Origin: Serpula lacrymans var. lacrymans S7.9
Lineage: Eukaryota; Basidiomycota; Agaricomycetes; Boletales; Serpulaceae
Direction: 5' to 3'
DNA: 64,000 nt
Assembly: GCF_000218685.1 (NCBI RefSeq)
Contig: NW_006763295.1
Coordinates: forward strand, 124,001-188,000
Part shown: in pieces, positions 54,697 through 64,000 of the stretch
How the letters are laid out: each line of letters starts with the position of its first letter
Position numbering within the stretch: position 1 is the first letter of the stretch
Program-made: the position numbers and the translations under genes
The notes under the pieces: generated by a model
Told to the model about the DNA's origin: nothing
Seen by the model: only the letters and a program-made list of their open reading frames with translations
Databases searched by the model: none

Positions 54697-57600
54697 ATGT
54701 ACGAACCAGAATTGTTAAGCTGCAGCTTTAGCACGGATAACAATAAAATTATTTCCACCCAGACAAAGAAAGAAATCAGAAACGAAAAAGATGCAACCAA
54801 AGTAAATGCGGCGCAGAATGATAAGACATCCGCAGTTCCGACGGCGGGCAAATCATTAAAAAGTGCAGCATTTACGATAGATACTAAAAATCCTACACCC
54901 GATGCGGTGAACTCTACGGAGGAAAACGCAGCAGAGACTGTAGAAGAAAGGTCAGGAACCCCTTTAAAAAAACCTAGAACAGAAGTTTGGACCCCAGAGT
55001 GGGTAGTAGACAGACTAAGAGACCAAAAGGAAGAAAGATCCATTGGGATTCTGAGTGCCTGGACACACAAAAAGAGAACTAGAGAAGTAACCCGGGAAAC
55101 GATAAATGAAATCAACCGGTTACCAAAAATAGAAGCTATACAAGCAATCATAGAGATTGCCTCCCCTAAAAAGTACATTAGGGGCACCCAAGGCAATCAA
55201 ATGAACGTAAAATGTAAGCTTACTACATTAGACACTCTCCAAACAGAAACAGTCGAAGCACTATTGGATAGTGGATGCACGGGGAGTTGCATCGACTCCC
55301 AATTTGTTAAAGACAAAGGATATGAGACAAGGAAGATACCGATACCTATTCCAGTTTATAATGCAGATGGAACTCTTAATAAGAACGGAGCCATCAATGA
55401 ATTTGTAATACTACTCATGGACATCGACGGTCACATCGAAAAGATACATCTCGCCGTAACCAATCTGGGTAACGGGAGAATGTTCCTAGGACATGAGTGG
55501 TTGAACAAACACAATCCAAAAATAGACTGGAAGGAGTCAAAGTTAACCTTTGAAAGATGTCCCAAAGAATGCAGACCAAGAATCCGAATCTCTGACCCAG
55601 AGGAGGATCCGGAAATATTCTTCGAAGAACTGGGAGAAGACGAGAGGATGATACAAGTAAATCTCCAGAATTTCGAAGATGCCACGATCGACGATCAGTA
55701 CTATCACATTAGAGCCCAAGGCACAATGGCACAGAAACTAGCAGAAGCCGCAGGCAAAGATCAAAAAGAAGGAGGATTCGAAAAGATAGTGCCAAGACAC
55801 CTTCATCAATACAAAGATGTATTTGATAAAAAGGAATTTGACACCTTGCCTGAAAGGAGACAATGGGATCACGCAATTGAACTAGTACCAGGAGATCACT
55901 CCCTAGATTGCAAGATCTACCCATTAGCAAGGGGAGAACAAGAGGAACTAGATGCATTCCTAAAAGAAAATCTGAAATCAGGATGGATAAGACCATCGAA
56001 GTCCCCATTTGCATCACCCTTCTTCTTCATAAAAAAGAAAGACGGAAAGTTAAGACCGGTTCAAGATTATAGGAAGCTAAACGATATTACTATCAAAAAT
56101 AGATATCCGCTTCCGTTAATCGGAGAACTAGTAGACAAATTAAGTGGAGCTAGATACTTCACGAAACTAGACGTAAGATGGGGGTATAACAATATCCGAA
56201 TGAGAGAAGGGGATGAGCATAAAGCGGTGTTCAGAACAAATCGGGGGTTATTTGAACCATTAGTCATGTTCTTCGGACTGACAAATTCCCCCGCCACATT
56301 CCAAACAATGATGAACACCCTTTTTAAGGAATTGATAGACGAGGGACTGGTGATCATATATCTGGATGATATTATGATATTTACAAAGGATATAGAAATG
56401 CACAGAGCAACAACGCGACGTGTATTAGAAATCCTTAGAAAGAACCATCTCTATCTTAAACCAGAAAAATGCGATTTCGAACAAACAGAAGTAGAATACC
56501 TGGGACTGATCATCTCAGAAAACGAAATTCGCATGGACCCGGTGAAAGTAGAAGGAATTAGCAAATGGCCAGAATGCAAAAATAAAAAAGACATACAGGC
56601 GTTCTTAGGCTTTGTAAATTTCTATAGGAGGTTCATAGAAGGCTTCGGGGAAGTAGCCAAACCGTTGACCAAGTTAACGGGAAAAGAGGACTTCATTTGG
56701 GGAAATGAACAACGCGAAGCATTTGACACATTGAAACAACGCGTAGCTTCAGCCCCGGTGTTAGCTCTCCTAGTACCACATGGCCAATACAAAGTAGAAG
56801 CAGACAGTAGTGACTTCGCTATGGGTGCTGTCTTATCACAAAGACAAAAGGATGACTGGAAGCCAATTGCATACCTCTCCAAAGTGTTGAATCCCACAGA
56901 ACGCAATTACGAGATCTATGACAAAGAACTTCTTGCCATCATGACGGCACTTAATGAATGGAGACACTATTTGATAGATGCGGAAGAAGAGTTTGAGATA
57001 TGGACAGATCATCAAAATCTGTTATATTTCAAAGAACCAAGGAAGTTGAACAGGAGACAGGCACGGTGGATGACGGAGTTGAGTCAGTATCATTTCACGA
57101 TACATCATATGCCGGGGAGAAAGCATATAAAAGCAGATTTACTTTCGAGACGATCAGATCACAACAAAGGGGAAAACGACAATGAAGACGTCGTACTGCT
57201 AGACGAGAAATTGTTTGTGAGGATGACTCTCTCATCAGAACAGAGGCAAAAAATTGCAGACAGTCAGGAACGAGAGCTGGAGATTTCAAAATGGATCTCA
57301 AAGAGGAGAGGAAACGTGGATGACTTGATAAAAAAGATGAAAGGAAAGATAGAGAGGAGAGAAGATGGATGGTTTGACGAAGACGGTTGCATAGTATTCA
57401 AAGGCAGGATCTATGCGTTAAGGGAAGAAATTATTAGACGAAACCATGACTCTACCGTTGCAGGCCATCCAGGAAGATATAAAACGAAAGAGCTAATCAC
57501 TCGACAATACTGGTGGCCCTATATGGACAGAGATATCACGAGATACGTCGATGGATGCGAGGTCTGCCAAAGAACCAAGACAGACCATAAAAAGAAAGCA

Positions 57601-58860
57601 GCACCGCTCCATCCGAACGAGATCCCGGATAAACCTTGGCAGATCATATCGGTAGATCTGATCGGACCACTACCAGAATCAAATGGGTATAACATGATAA
57701 TGGTAGTAGTAGATTGATTTACAAAAATGATCAAGGTAATTCCCACGCAGATGAAAATCACATCAGAAGGAGTAGCACAACTGTTTAGAGATCACATATT
57801 TAGAAACCACGGCATACCCAAAAAGATCATCTCGGATCGGGGACCGCAGTTCGTTTCTAAATTTATGAAAGATCTACACACACTTCTTCAGATAAAGGCA
57901 AACCCATCAACGGCATGGCACCCACAAATGGATGGACAAACAGAGAGGATCAACCAAGAGATAGAGCAGTATCTCAGAATCTTCGTAAACCACAAACAAG
58001 ATGATTGGGCAGAATGGCTTACCCTAGCAGAATTCTCTTATAACAACAAACAACATTCTGCGACGGGATACAGCCCGTTCTACTTGAATCAAGGACACCA
58101 TCCAAGAACACAGGAAGTAGTGAGAGTGGAAGTAAAGAACGAAAAAGCGGAGGATTTTGTAAAAAGGATGACAGAAACGAGGAAGAAAGCAGAGAAGTCG
58201 TTGCAAAAAGCAGCCGAACAGATGAAGAAGCAGTATGATAAGAAAAAGAGAGAAGCAGTGGAATATAGAGTAGGAGATAAGGTGTATGTAGAAGCAACCA
58301 ATATCTCGACAGATCGACCAGCCAAGAAACTAGACGATAAGAGACATGGTCCGTTCGAGATACTGGAAAAAATAGGCGAATCGGCCTATAAACTTGCACT
58401 GCCACCGACATGGCAACCTATTCACCCAGTCTTCAATGAGATAAAACTCACACCGTACAAAGAACCACAATTCCCTTCTCAACAAAAACCTAAACCGATA
58501 CCGCCGGTAATAGTAGACGGACAAGAAGAATATGAAGTCGAAGAAGTTCTAGACTCGCGTCTAAAAAGAGGAAAATTGGAATACTTAGTACATTGGAAGA
58601 ATTATCCAAAAGAGGAACGCACGTGGGAACCCGAACAACACCTAACCAACTCACCAGATAAAGTAAAAACATTCCACGATAACAACCCTAGCGCACCTCG
58701 ACGAATACGATTTCAACTACAATTCCAACCTTTTGAAAACTTCACAACAACAAGAGTCAGGAAACAATTGTTCAATTGGGAAAACGGAAAGATGGACCCC
58801 TACTTTCGAGACGAAAGTCTTAAAGAGGGGGTAATGTCACGACTTGAGCCAGAGCGCTAG
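54697..58860 (+). CDS. Pol of element B with chromodomain, one in-frame TGA
   Basis: The frame runs from the gag end (first ATG 54697) to 57717, where TGA replaces the Arg codon of the integrase V-D-R-F motif. It resumes in the same frame to TAG 58858-58860. Domains are protease (LLDSGCTG, residue about 190), RT (YLDD, about 554), RNase H (EADSSDFAMGAVL, about 702), HHCC finger (CEVCQR) and the DDE core split by the stop (VDLIGPL before; SDRGPQF and QTERINQE after). A chromodomain follows (EYEVEEVL, LVHWKNYP, TWEP). Apart from the stop the protein looks complete, so this copy would need read-through or help in trans. Confidence 0.92.
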
Positions 58861-59215
58861 TTAGAGCGCTAATTTCATTTTCATTTTCTTTGTTATCTGA
58901 TCACATGACAGACATAAGTTGTTAAGCTGCTGCTATTAGCGCGGATAACACAAGTACCTAGTTAGATCCAATCACGTGACAATCACGTGACAGAATCTAG
59001 ACCATGACGTAGAACATCAGTCAGCGCCTCATGGCTACTGCATGTTATATCAGTCAGCACCTCATGGCTGACCTTCAGAAACATATATATACTGAACACT
59101 CATGTACATACTTTTCTTTAGTTGTTGATTACCTCTTAACATTGATACTTGACACTACTTGTTTGATTTAAGACTTATCCCTCTGTTAGTTCGGTAAAGG
59201 GGATAGGGCTTTACA
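58835..59215 (+). repeat. 3' LTR of element B
   Basis: 381 bases, TGTCACGAC...TTTACA, followed by ATTCG at 59216-59220. It contains two overlapping CACGTGA motifs near 58973-58991 where the 5' LTR has one. Confidence 0.93.
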
Positions 59216-59335
59216 ATTCGGTACTTTCCGCGTTTCGGCATTTTGGCAAATTTTTGCGTCGCCACTGGCTACACATTGCATTGCGCCCTCGCTTTTGTTG
59301 TTTCCCTTACTCCCCTTCCTTTGCCTAGCCCCACC

Positions 59336-59878
59336 ATGGGCCCCTTCCTCTCCTTTTTATTCTCACCTGACGGTCGTTTCTGGATCCCCATTCTAATCCA
59401 CTTTTTCGTCACCTCCACCCTCCTCCTCCTCATCTTATTTGCACCCCCACCATTTCTGATGTCACCACTTCCTATCCGCTTCCGTTGCCGATCCGTTGAC
59501 TACCACGTGCCACTGCTGATATCAGCAAAGCCCCGGCGGCCGGTTCAAATAGGGCAACAGGTCCATCTTTATGACGTTGATCTACCATCATATACTATCA
59601 AAACATCGGTCGCTCGTCTTGCCTGGTTGGAGCATGGGTGGGTAGTTTTTGAGCTGGAGAAGGTTCATCCCCTTGCGTCGCCCATGTTCATCGCTGTCCC
59701 ATTCACTTGGGTACACTTATCTTTTGTCCATTGTCTTCACTACAGCTACACCTACCACACGCTGCCTGGGACTCACTTGTTCCAAATTGGAACTACTCCT
59801 CTCCCTCCCTCGTTTGATCAGGTGGTCCAACACAACCAGTCCATTGGTAAGGCCATGAAACTGTCGGTTTTGGACTAG
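59336..59878 (+). CDS. U3-encoded membrane-like protein, copy 2
   Basis: A 180-codon frame from an ATG in the context CCCACCATGGG to TAG. It is collinear with the minus-strand frame at 10252-10782: about 90 percent identical, a 4-residue insertion (TWVH region, about residue 131) and no frame damage in either. Residues about 13-40 form one hydrophobic helix ending in a PPP-F motif. A conserved basic stretch (ISAKPRRPVQIGQQVHLYD) follows. No known family was recognised. Preservation of an open frame in two diverged LTR copies suggests a function for the element, although GC-rich composition could also keep it open. Confidence 0.5.
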   Translation: MGPFLSFLFSPDGRFWIPILIHFFVTSTLLLLILFAPPPFLMSPLPIRFRCRSVDYHVPLLISAKPRRPVQIGQQVHLYDVDLPSYTIKTSVARLAWLEHGWVVFELEKVHPLASPMFIAVPFTWVHLSFVHCLHYSYTYHTLPGTHLFQIGTTPLPPSFDQVVQHNQSIGKAMKLSVLD

Positions 59879-60289
59879 GTGGTGGACCGGTGGCTCCAGT
59901 TTCTTTTTCTTCAGCAGAACATTCATTTACAGTGCGATTATTTTTGATTGTTGAATCATTTTTATGGACACATATTTTTTTAGAATGCCTGACTGACAAT
60001 AAAGGAACTGTGTTGATACTGATAGTGTTTTGCCTTGCCCTTTTTTTACTGCATCTTCCCATGACATCATGATTTTCCTGCTCTCTTTTTGCTATTGGAC
60101 TTTACTTTATGGCTGTACAAACCTGTGACATTACTCACAGCATTCATTGTTCTATCCCTTTCTTTTCCTTTTTTTGACAATCTTATCCTGTACTACCTAC
60201 GCAGGATTTGTCAGCGTACATTCCTTCCTTCATGTTCTTTCTCATTCTTTTTGCACAGCTATACTGTGCATAGCCTACTTTTCTTTTAC

Positions 60290-60297
60290 TATATAAA
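60290..60297 (+). promoter_or_regulatory. TATA box of LTR-like repeat, copy 2
   Basis: TATATAAA about 520-550 bases before the repeat end. Conserved with copy 1 (9846-9853), it marks the probable U3/R boundary just downstream and places the ORF in U3. Confidence 0.55.
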
Positions 60298-60837
60298 CCC
60301 CTGTATTTTACCTTGTAAAAAAAAACAAGAACTCGAATCCAGACTTCTTCTCTAATCTCAAGTTCACTACTCACTACTACTTGTGATCCAGTGTGGTCAC
60401 AACACTTTCCACTTCTACCACTGTTAACTGCTGTCATCGTCACTCGTCACTTTTTGAAAGTGATTGTCATCCCCTTCAATTAGAGTCCTTCTGAGCACTA
60501 CAGTTTGTGCGTCAGGAGCCTGCTATCACTGGGAACCTCGTTATCTCGTCATTCTCAAACCTACCTTGTGCTACGATTAGCAAGGTAGTGCTCATCTATA
60601 CTCGTCACTAAGCCCCTATCTTCTATAAATTCAACTATCCCTCCTCCTCAAAACCCACACTCATACACCTCTGGGTTTTACTTTGAAGGATCTTTATACG
60701 TACCACCCCACAAACAACCAGACCACTCCACTGTTCTAGGAGGCAAAGCCCATAAACAAGTTCCGTGGAATCTGGGAGGATTGTGTGTTAGTTTGTTTTT
60801 GTGTGTGGTTTCCTAACAGCAGTTCTCATCATCAACA

Positions 60838-61345
60838 GTGCACATATGTATTTCAAAAGGAGATTCGTTTAGATGTTGGTGTGGAAAACCTTGCCCGGGG
60901 CATAATACACCCAACCAGCGCACTGCTCGTTACAATTGACATACCAGCACCTACTTATGCTTCACTTTTTGTACTTTTACTTTTCATTTTCCAAGTCACA
61001 TGACTGATCATGTGACCATTTACTTTACTTTACATTTTCGGACTTTTCATAGTCACATGACCATCATATGACACATCACCTGACCAGTGTCTAGACTCAT
61101 CATGTAACCAGTCACATGCTAGACATTGGACTTTAAACTTTATTTACAACTGTACAGTACCTCATGTATTTTAGTATATATACAGGAGCAATACATGGGG
61201 AAGGACTCAAAGTCCTTCTGTTGTCTACCAACAACTAACTTGTTGAAACCTAATGGGTAACCACTCCCACCTCTTCCTCTTCTTTTGAGTGTTGTTTTAA
61301 TTGTGCTCCAGTGCCCCAAGACTGTGTCTTGTTGGTGTTGTCACA
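60838..61345 (+). repeat. LTR fragment upstream of element D
   Basis: AT-rich sequence with repeated TCACATGA-type motifs (about 60996-61120), a TATATATA box at about 61174-61181 and the CTGTTGTCTACCAACAACTA block shared with 21091-21340. It leads directly into protease codons without any gag, so an internal deletion joined LTR to pol. Confidence 0.55.
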
Positions 61346-64000
61346 CTGCTTGATTCAGGCGCTAATGGCATCTTCATAGATCAGGTCTGGGTGGAGCAAG
61401 TCGGACTCCCCCTTGTAAAATTAGATGTATTTATTCCCGTCTATAACATTGACGGTATCTTAATGCGGGTGGCTGCATAACACACAAATGTTCTTTTGTT
61501 GTCAAGTACCAAGGACACAGAGAACGAGTCACCGCCGAAGCTACCCAACTAGGGAAGATAAATTTAATCTTAGGCTGGACTTGGCTATTTAAACACAATC
61601 CTGAGATCAACTGGCAGACAGGGGTTGTCACATTGTCATGTTGCCCTCAGGAGCGTGATGACTTGGGTAAGCCGAGTCAAGTCCGTCAAACTGAGCAAGA
61701 TGAAAGGATAAACACTGGTCATGTTTATGCCCAGCTCAGATCTTTAGATGACAAGGTAAAACCCGTGGAAGAGATTAAGAGGCTGGTACCTCCAGAGTAC
61801 CATGACTTCTGGAAAGTCTTTTCAAAACATAAATCAGAGCGCTTCCCAAAGGCTAAGCCTTGGGACCATGCTATAGATTTGAAGGACTCCTTCAAACTGA
61901 GAACAGGGCACATGATTCCCCTCTCTGCTCCAGAAAGAGATGAGGTATTAAGTTTCATAGACGAACAGCTTAGGAAGGGTTACATCAGACCTTCCAAAAG
62001 CCCTATGACGTCCCCGGTGTTCTTCATTCCTAAAAAGGATGGTAAGAAGTGTATGATTATGGACTATCGTTACGTGAATGAGCACACAGTTAAAAATGCG
62101 TATCCGCTGCCTTTGATCAGTCAGCTAGTAGACAAATTGGCTGGTGCCAAGATCTTGACAAAGATGGATCTCAGATGGGGGTACAATAACGTACAAATCA
62201 AAGAAGCAGATGCTTGGAAGGCCACGTTCACGTGCCACCGAGGATCCTTTGAACCCCTTGTTATGTTCTTTGGGTTGACCAATTCACCGGCAACCTTCCA
62301 GAGCATGATGAACAAGATCTTTGCGGATATGGAAAACTGTGTCGTCATTTACATTGACAATTTGCTGATATTTACAAAGTCGGACGATGAGGCTGAGCAT
62401 GACAGGATTGTGCAAGAAGTCCTTCGACGCTTACAGGAACAGGACCTATTCGTCAAACCCAAAAAATGTAATTTTAAAGTGAAGGAAGTAGACTTCCTCG
62501 GTATGATCATAGGCCAGAACGGAATCAGGATGGATCCTGAGAAAGTTCAAGCCATATTGGACTGGCCAGAACCTACTTGTGTCAAAGGAGTTAGGGCCTT
62601 CTTTGGCTTAGGAAACTTCTACCAAAGATTTGTCAAAAACTTCACAAAAATAATGAGACTGTTGAATGATCTCACTAAAAAGGACATTGTCTGGCACTGG
62701 GGCGCCAAAGAACAAGAAGCTTTTGATATGCTTAAGCAGGCATTTACAACAGCACCCATATTAGCATTTCCAGAATTAGACAAAGAGTTCCGGCTAGAAA
62801 CGAACTCTTCTGATTTATGGCATAGTTTGTTGCCTACAGAGCACAACTATCAAATTTATAATAAAGAAATGCTGGCCATCATTAGAGCTCTAGAGCACTG
62901 GCAGCACTACTTAGAAGGTGCTAGGCATCAATTCAAAATCTGGACTGATCATAAAAATCTGGAGTATTTTATGATGGCCCGAGACTTAAACCAAAGACAA
63001 GCCCGCTACACAGTATACTTGTCAAGATTTAACTATAAATTAATTCATAAGCCAGGAACTTCTATGGGAAAAGCAGATGCTTTATCTAGAAGAGAGGATC
63101 ATGCCAATAGCATTGAAGATAACAACAAAGGTGTCACCCTGATAGATCAATCCAGGGTTGCCAATGTTAGAATTGGGCAAGATTCAGATCTTTTGGAAGT
63201 CTTCAAGAAAGAAATCTCCTCAGAAGAGAAGGCGCGCCTTGACGGCAATGAAAAATATTTATGGGAAGACGGGCTCTTCTGTTTTAAAGACAAAATCTAT
63301 GTGCCTGAGTCCGCAAGGATCAAGACATAAGACCAACATCATGACACACCAGTAGCTGGGCATCCTGGGTGGCAATGAACCATGGAGTTGATCTCCAGAA
63401 CTACATTTGGCCTGGCATGGTTAAAGACATACAGGAATACTTAAAATCCTGTCTGAGATGTGCCATGGCAAAAAACTCACATCAACCGCCGGCCAGTAAA
63501 CTCATGCCAAACCCGATACCAGCTGGTCCCTGGCAAGATATATTGGTTGATTTCACAACAGATCTACCCAAATCAAATGAGTATGATTCAGTAATGGTGG
63601 TGGTAGATCGCTTCTCCAAAGAAGTGGTATTCATTCCCACCAACAAAACTATTACCGCCGCTGGTACAGCAGGCTTATTTAAAGGTTTTATATGGTCTAT
63701 CCATGGGTTACCTGAAACGGTTATCTCCGATAGGGGACCGCAATTTGCTAGCAAATTTACAAAAGAATTATGCCGGATGCTGGGCATCAAACCTAAGTTA
63801 TCAATGGTGTTCCATCCGCAGACCAATGGACAAACGGAGAGACTCAACCAGGAGTTGAAACAATATCTCCGGATATTTATTAATGACAGACAGACAGATT
63901 GGGCCAAGTGGCTAAAGATAGCCTAGTTCTCATACAATATCAAACAGTCATCGGCTACAGGGAAGGCACCAGTCAAGGTGACGAGATTGTACCTCCCCAG
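61346..64000 (+). mobile_element. Decayed Ty3/gypsy pol, element D, running off the window
   Basis: The protease (LLDSGAN) is interrupted by TAA near 61478 and a frameshift. RT-RNase H follows in the frame 61633-63330. The RT catalytic box reads YIDN instead of YIDD, which should abolish polymerase activity. RNase H lacks about 30 residues between NSSD and the LLPTEHNYQIYNKE block. A stop and frame change near 63330-63369 precede the integrase (63369-63926: CLRCAMAK finger remnant, VDFTTDL, SDRGPQF, QTERLNQE), which ends at TAG 63924-63926 with homologous sequence continuing. No 3' LTR before the window edge. Confidence 0.85.

Larger units (their letters stand above)
52389..59215 (+). mobile_element. 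Element B: young Ty3/gypsy chromovirus
   Basis: A 6827-base element with LTRs 52389-52764 and 58835-59215 (TGTCACGAC...TTTACA), a polypurine tract AAAGAGGGGG before the 3' LTR, and a perfect 5-base duplication. The LTRs differ at about five positions plus one short indel (roughly 1.3 percent), so the insertion is recent but older than element A. It carries gag and pol with a chromodomain. One TGA interrupts pol in the integrase. Confidence 0.95.
59216..60837 (+). mobile_element. ORF-bearing LTR-like repeat, copy 2, 3' part
   Basis: Continuation of 52248-52388 after element B, matching the reverse complement of 9269-10910. It ends CTAACA at 60818 or ATCAACA at 60837. The 19 bases between those points are shared with copy 1, so they belong either to the LTR or to the conserved adjoining leader. 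It holds the second copy of the U3 ORF and the TATA box at 60290. Confidence 0.7.

Overview
The window reads as a gene-rich stretch of a filamentous basidiomycete (Agaricomycetes-like) nuclear genome flanked by two transposon-filled blocks. The host genes carry many 45-100 nt introns with GT-AG ends and compact spacing. Their families (F-box proteins with a characteristic agaric tail, glycine-rich RRM proteins, chromodomain Ty3/gypsy elements, a Crinkler-like NTPase/nuclease) fit a mushroom-forming fungus. No species can be named from sequence alone.

Layout. 1-4.9 kb: two paralogous glycine-rich RRM genes (+) and an F-box gene (-). 5.1-21.3 kb: transposon block with a 0.9 kb long-arm inverted-repeat element, a decayed gypsy pol (-), a 1.8 kb LTR-like repeat that carries its own ORF (-), a copia remnant (+), and an 8.2 kb chromodomain gypsy element (element A) with two identical LTRs, nested inside the LTR of an older relative. 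21.7-48.5 kb: host genes, namely a SCYL1/Cex1-type pseudokinase (-) sharing a 328 bp intergenic promoter with MED14 (+), a TilS-like PP-loop enzyme (-), a frame-broken Crinkler-like gene (+), a truncated F-box copy (-), an NAA50/60-like acetyltransferase (-), tRNA-Met(CAT) (-), a NOPCHAP1-like chaperone (+), PCK1 (-) and an FAD monooxygenase (-). 49-64 kb: second transposon block with a short TIR element, a gag-PR fragment, a second copy of the ORF-bearing LTR split by a 6.8 kb chromodomain gypsy element (element B, 5 bp target duplication), and a decayed gypsy pol (element D) that runs off the window.

How the genes relate. They are mostly unlinked housekeeping functions: transcription (MED14), tRNA biology (SCYL1/Cex1 and TilS), snoRNP assembly (NOPCHAP1), N-terminal acetylation and gluconeogenesis (PCK1). 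The most unusual signals are the ORF-bearing LTR family (a predicted membrane protein of about 180 residues encoded in U3, open in both copies), an intron that is more conserved between the RRM paralogues than the adjoining exon, a 10 nt microexon and two GC-AG introns, and the recoding or lesion pattern of the very young element A. Gene models were assembled by hand from splice consensus and reading frame; exon sums were checked to be multiples of three.
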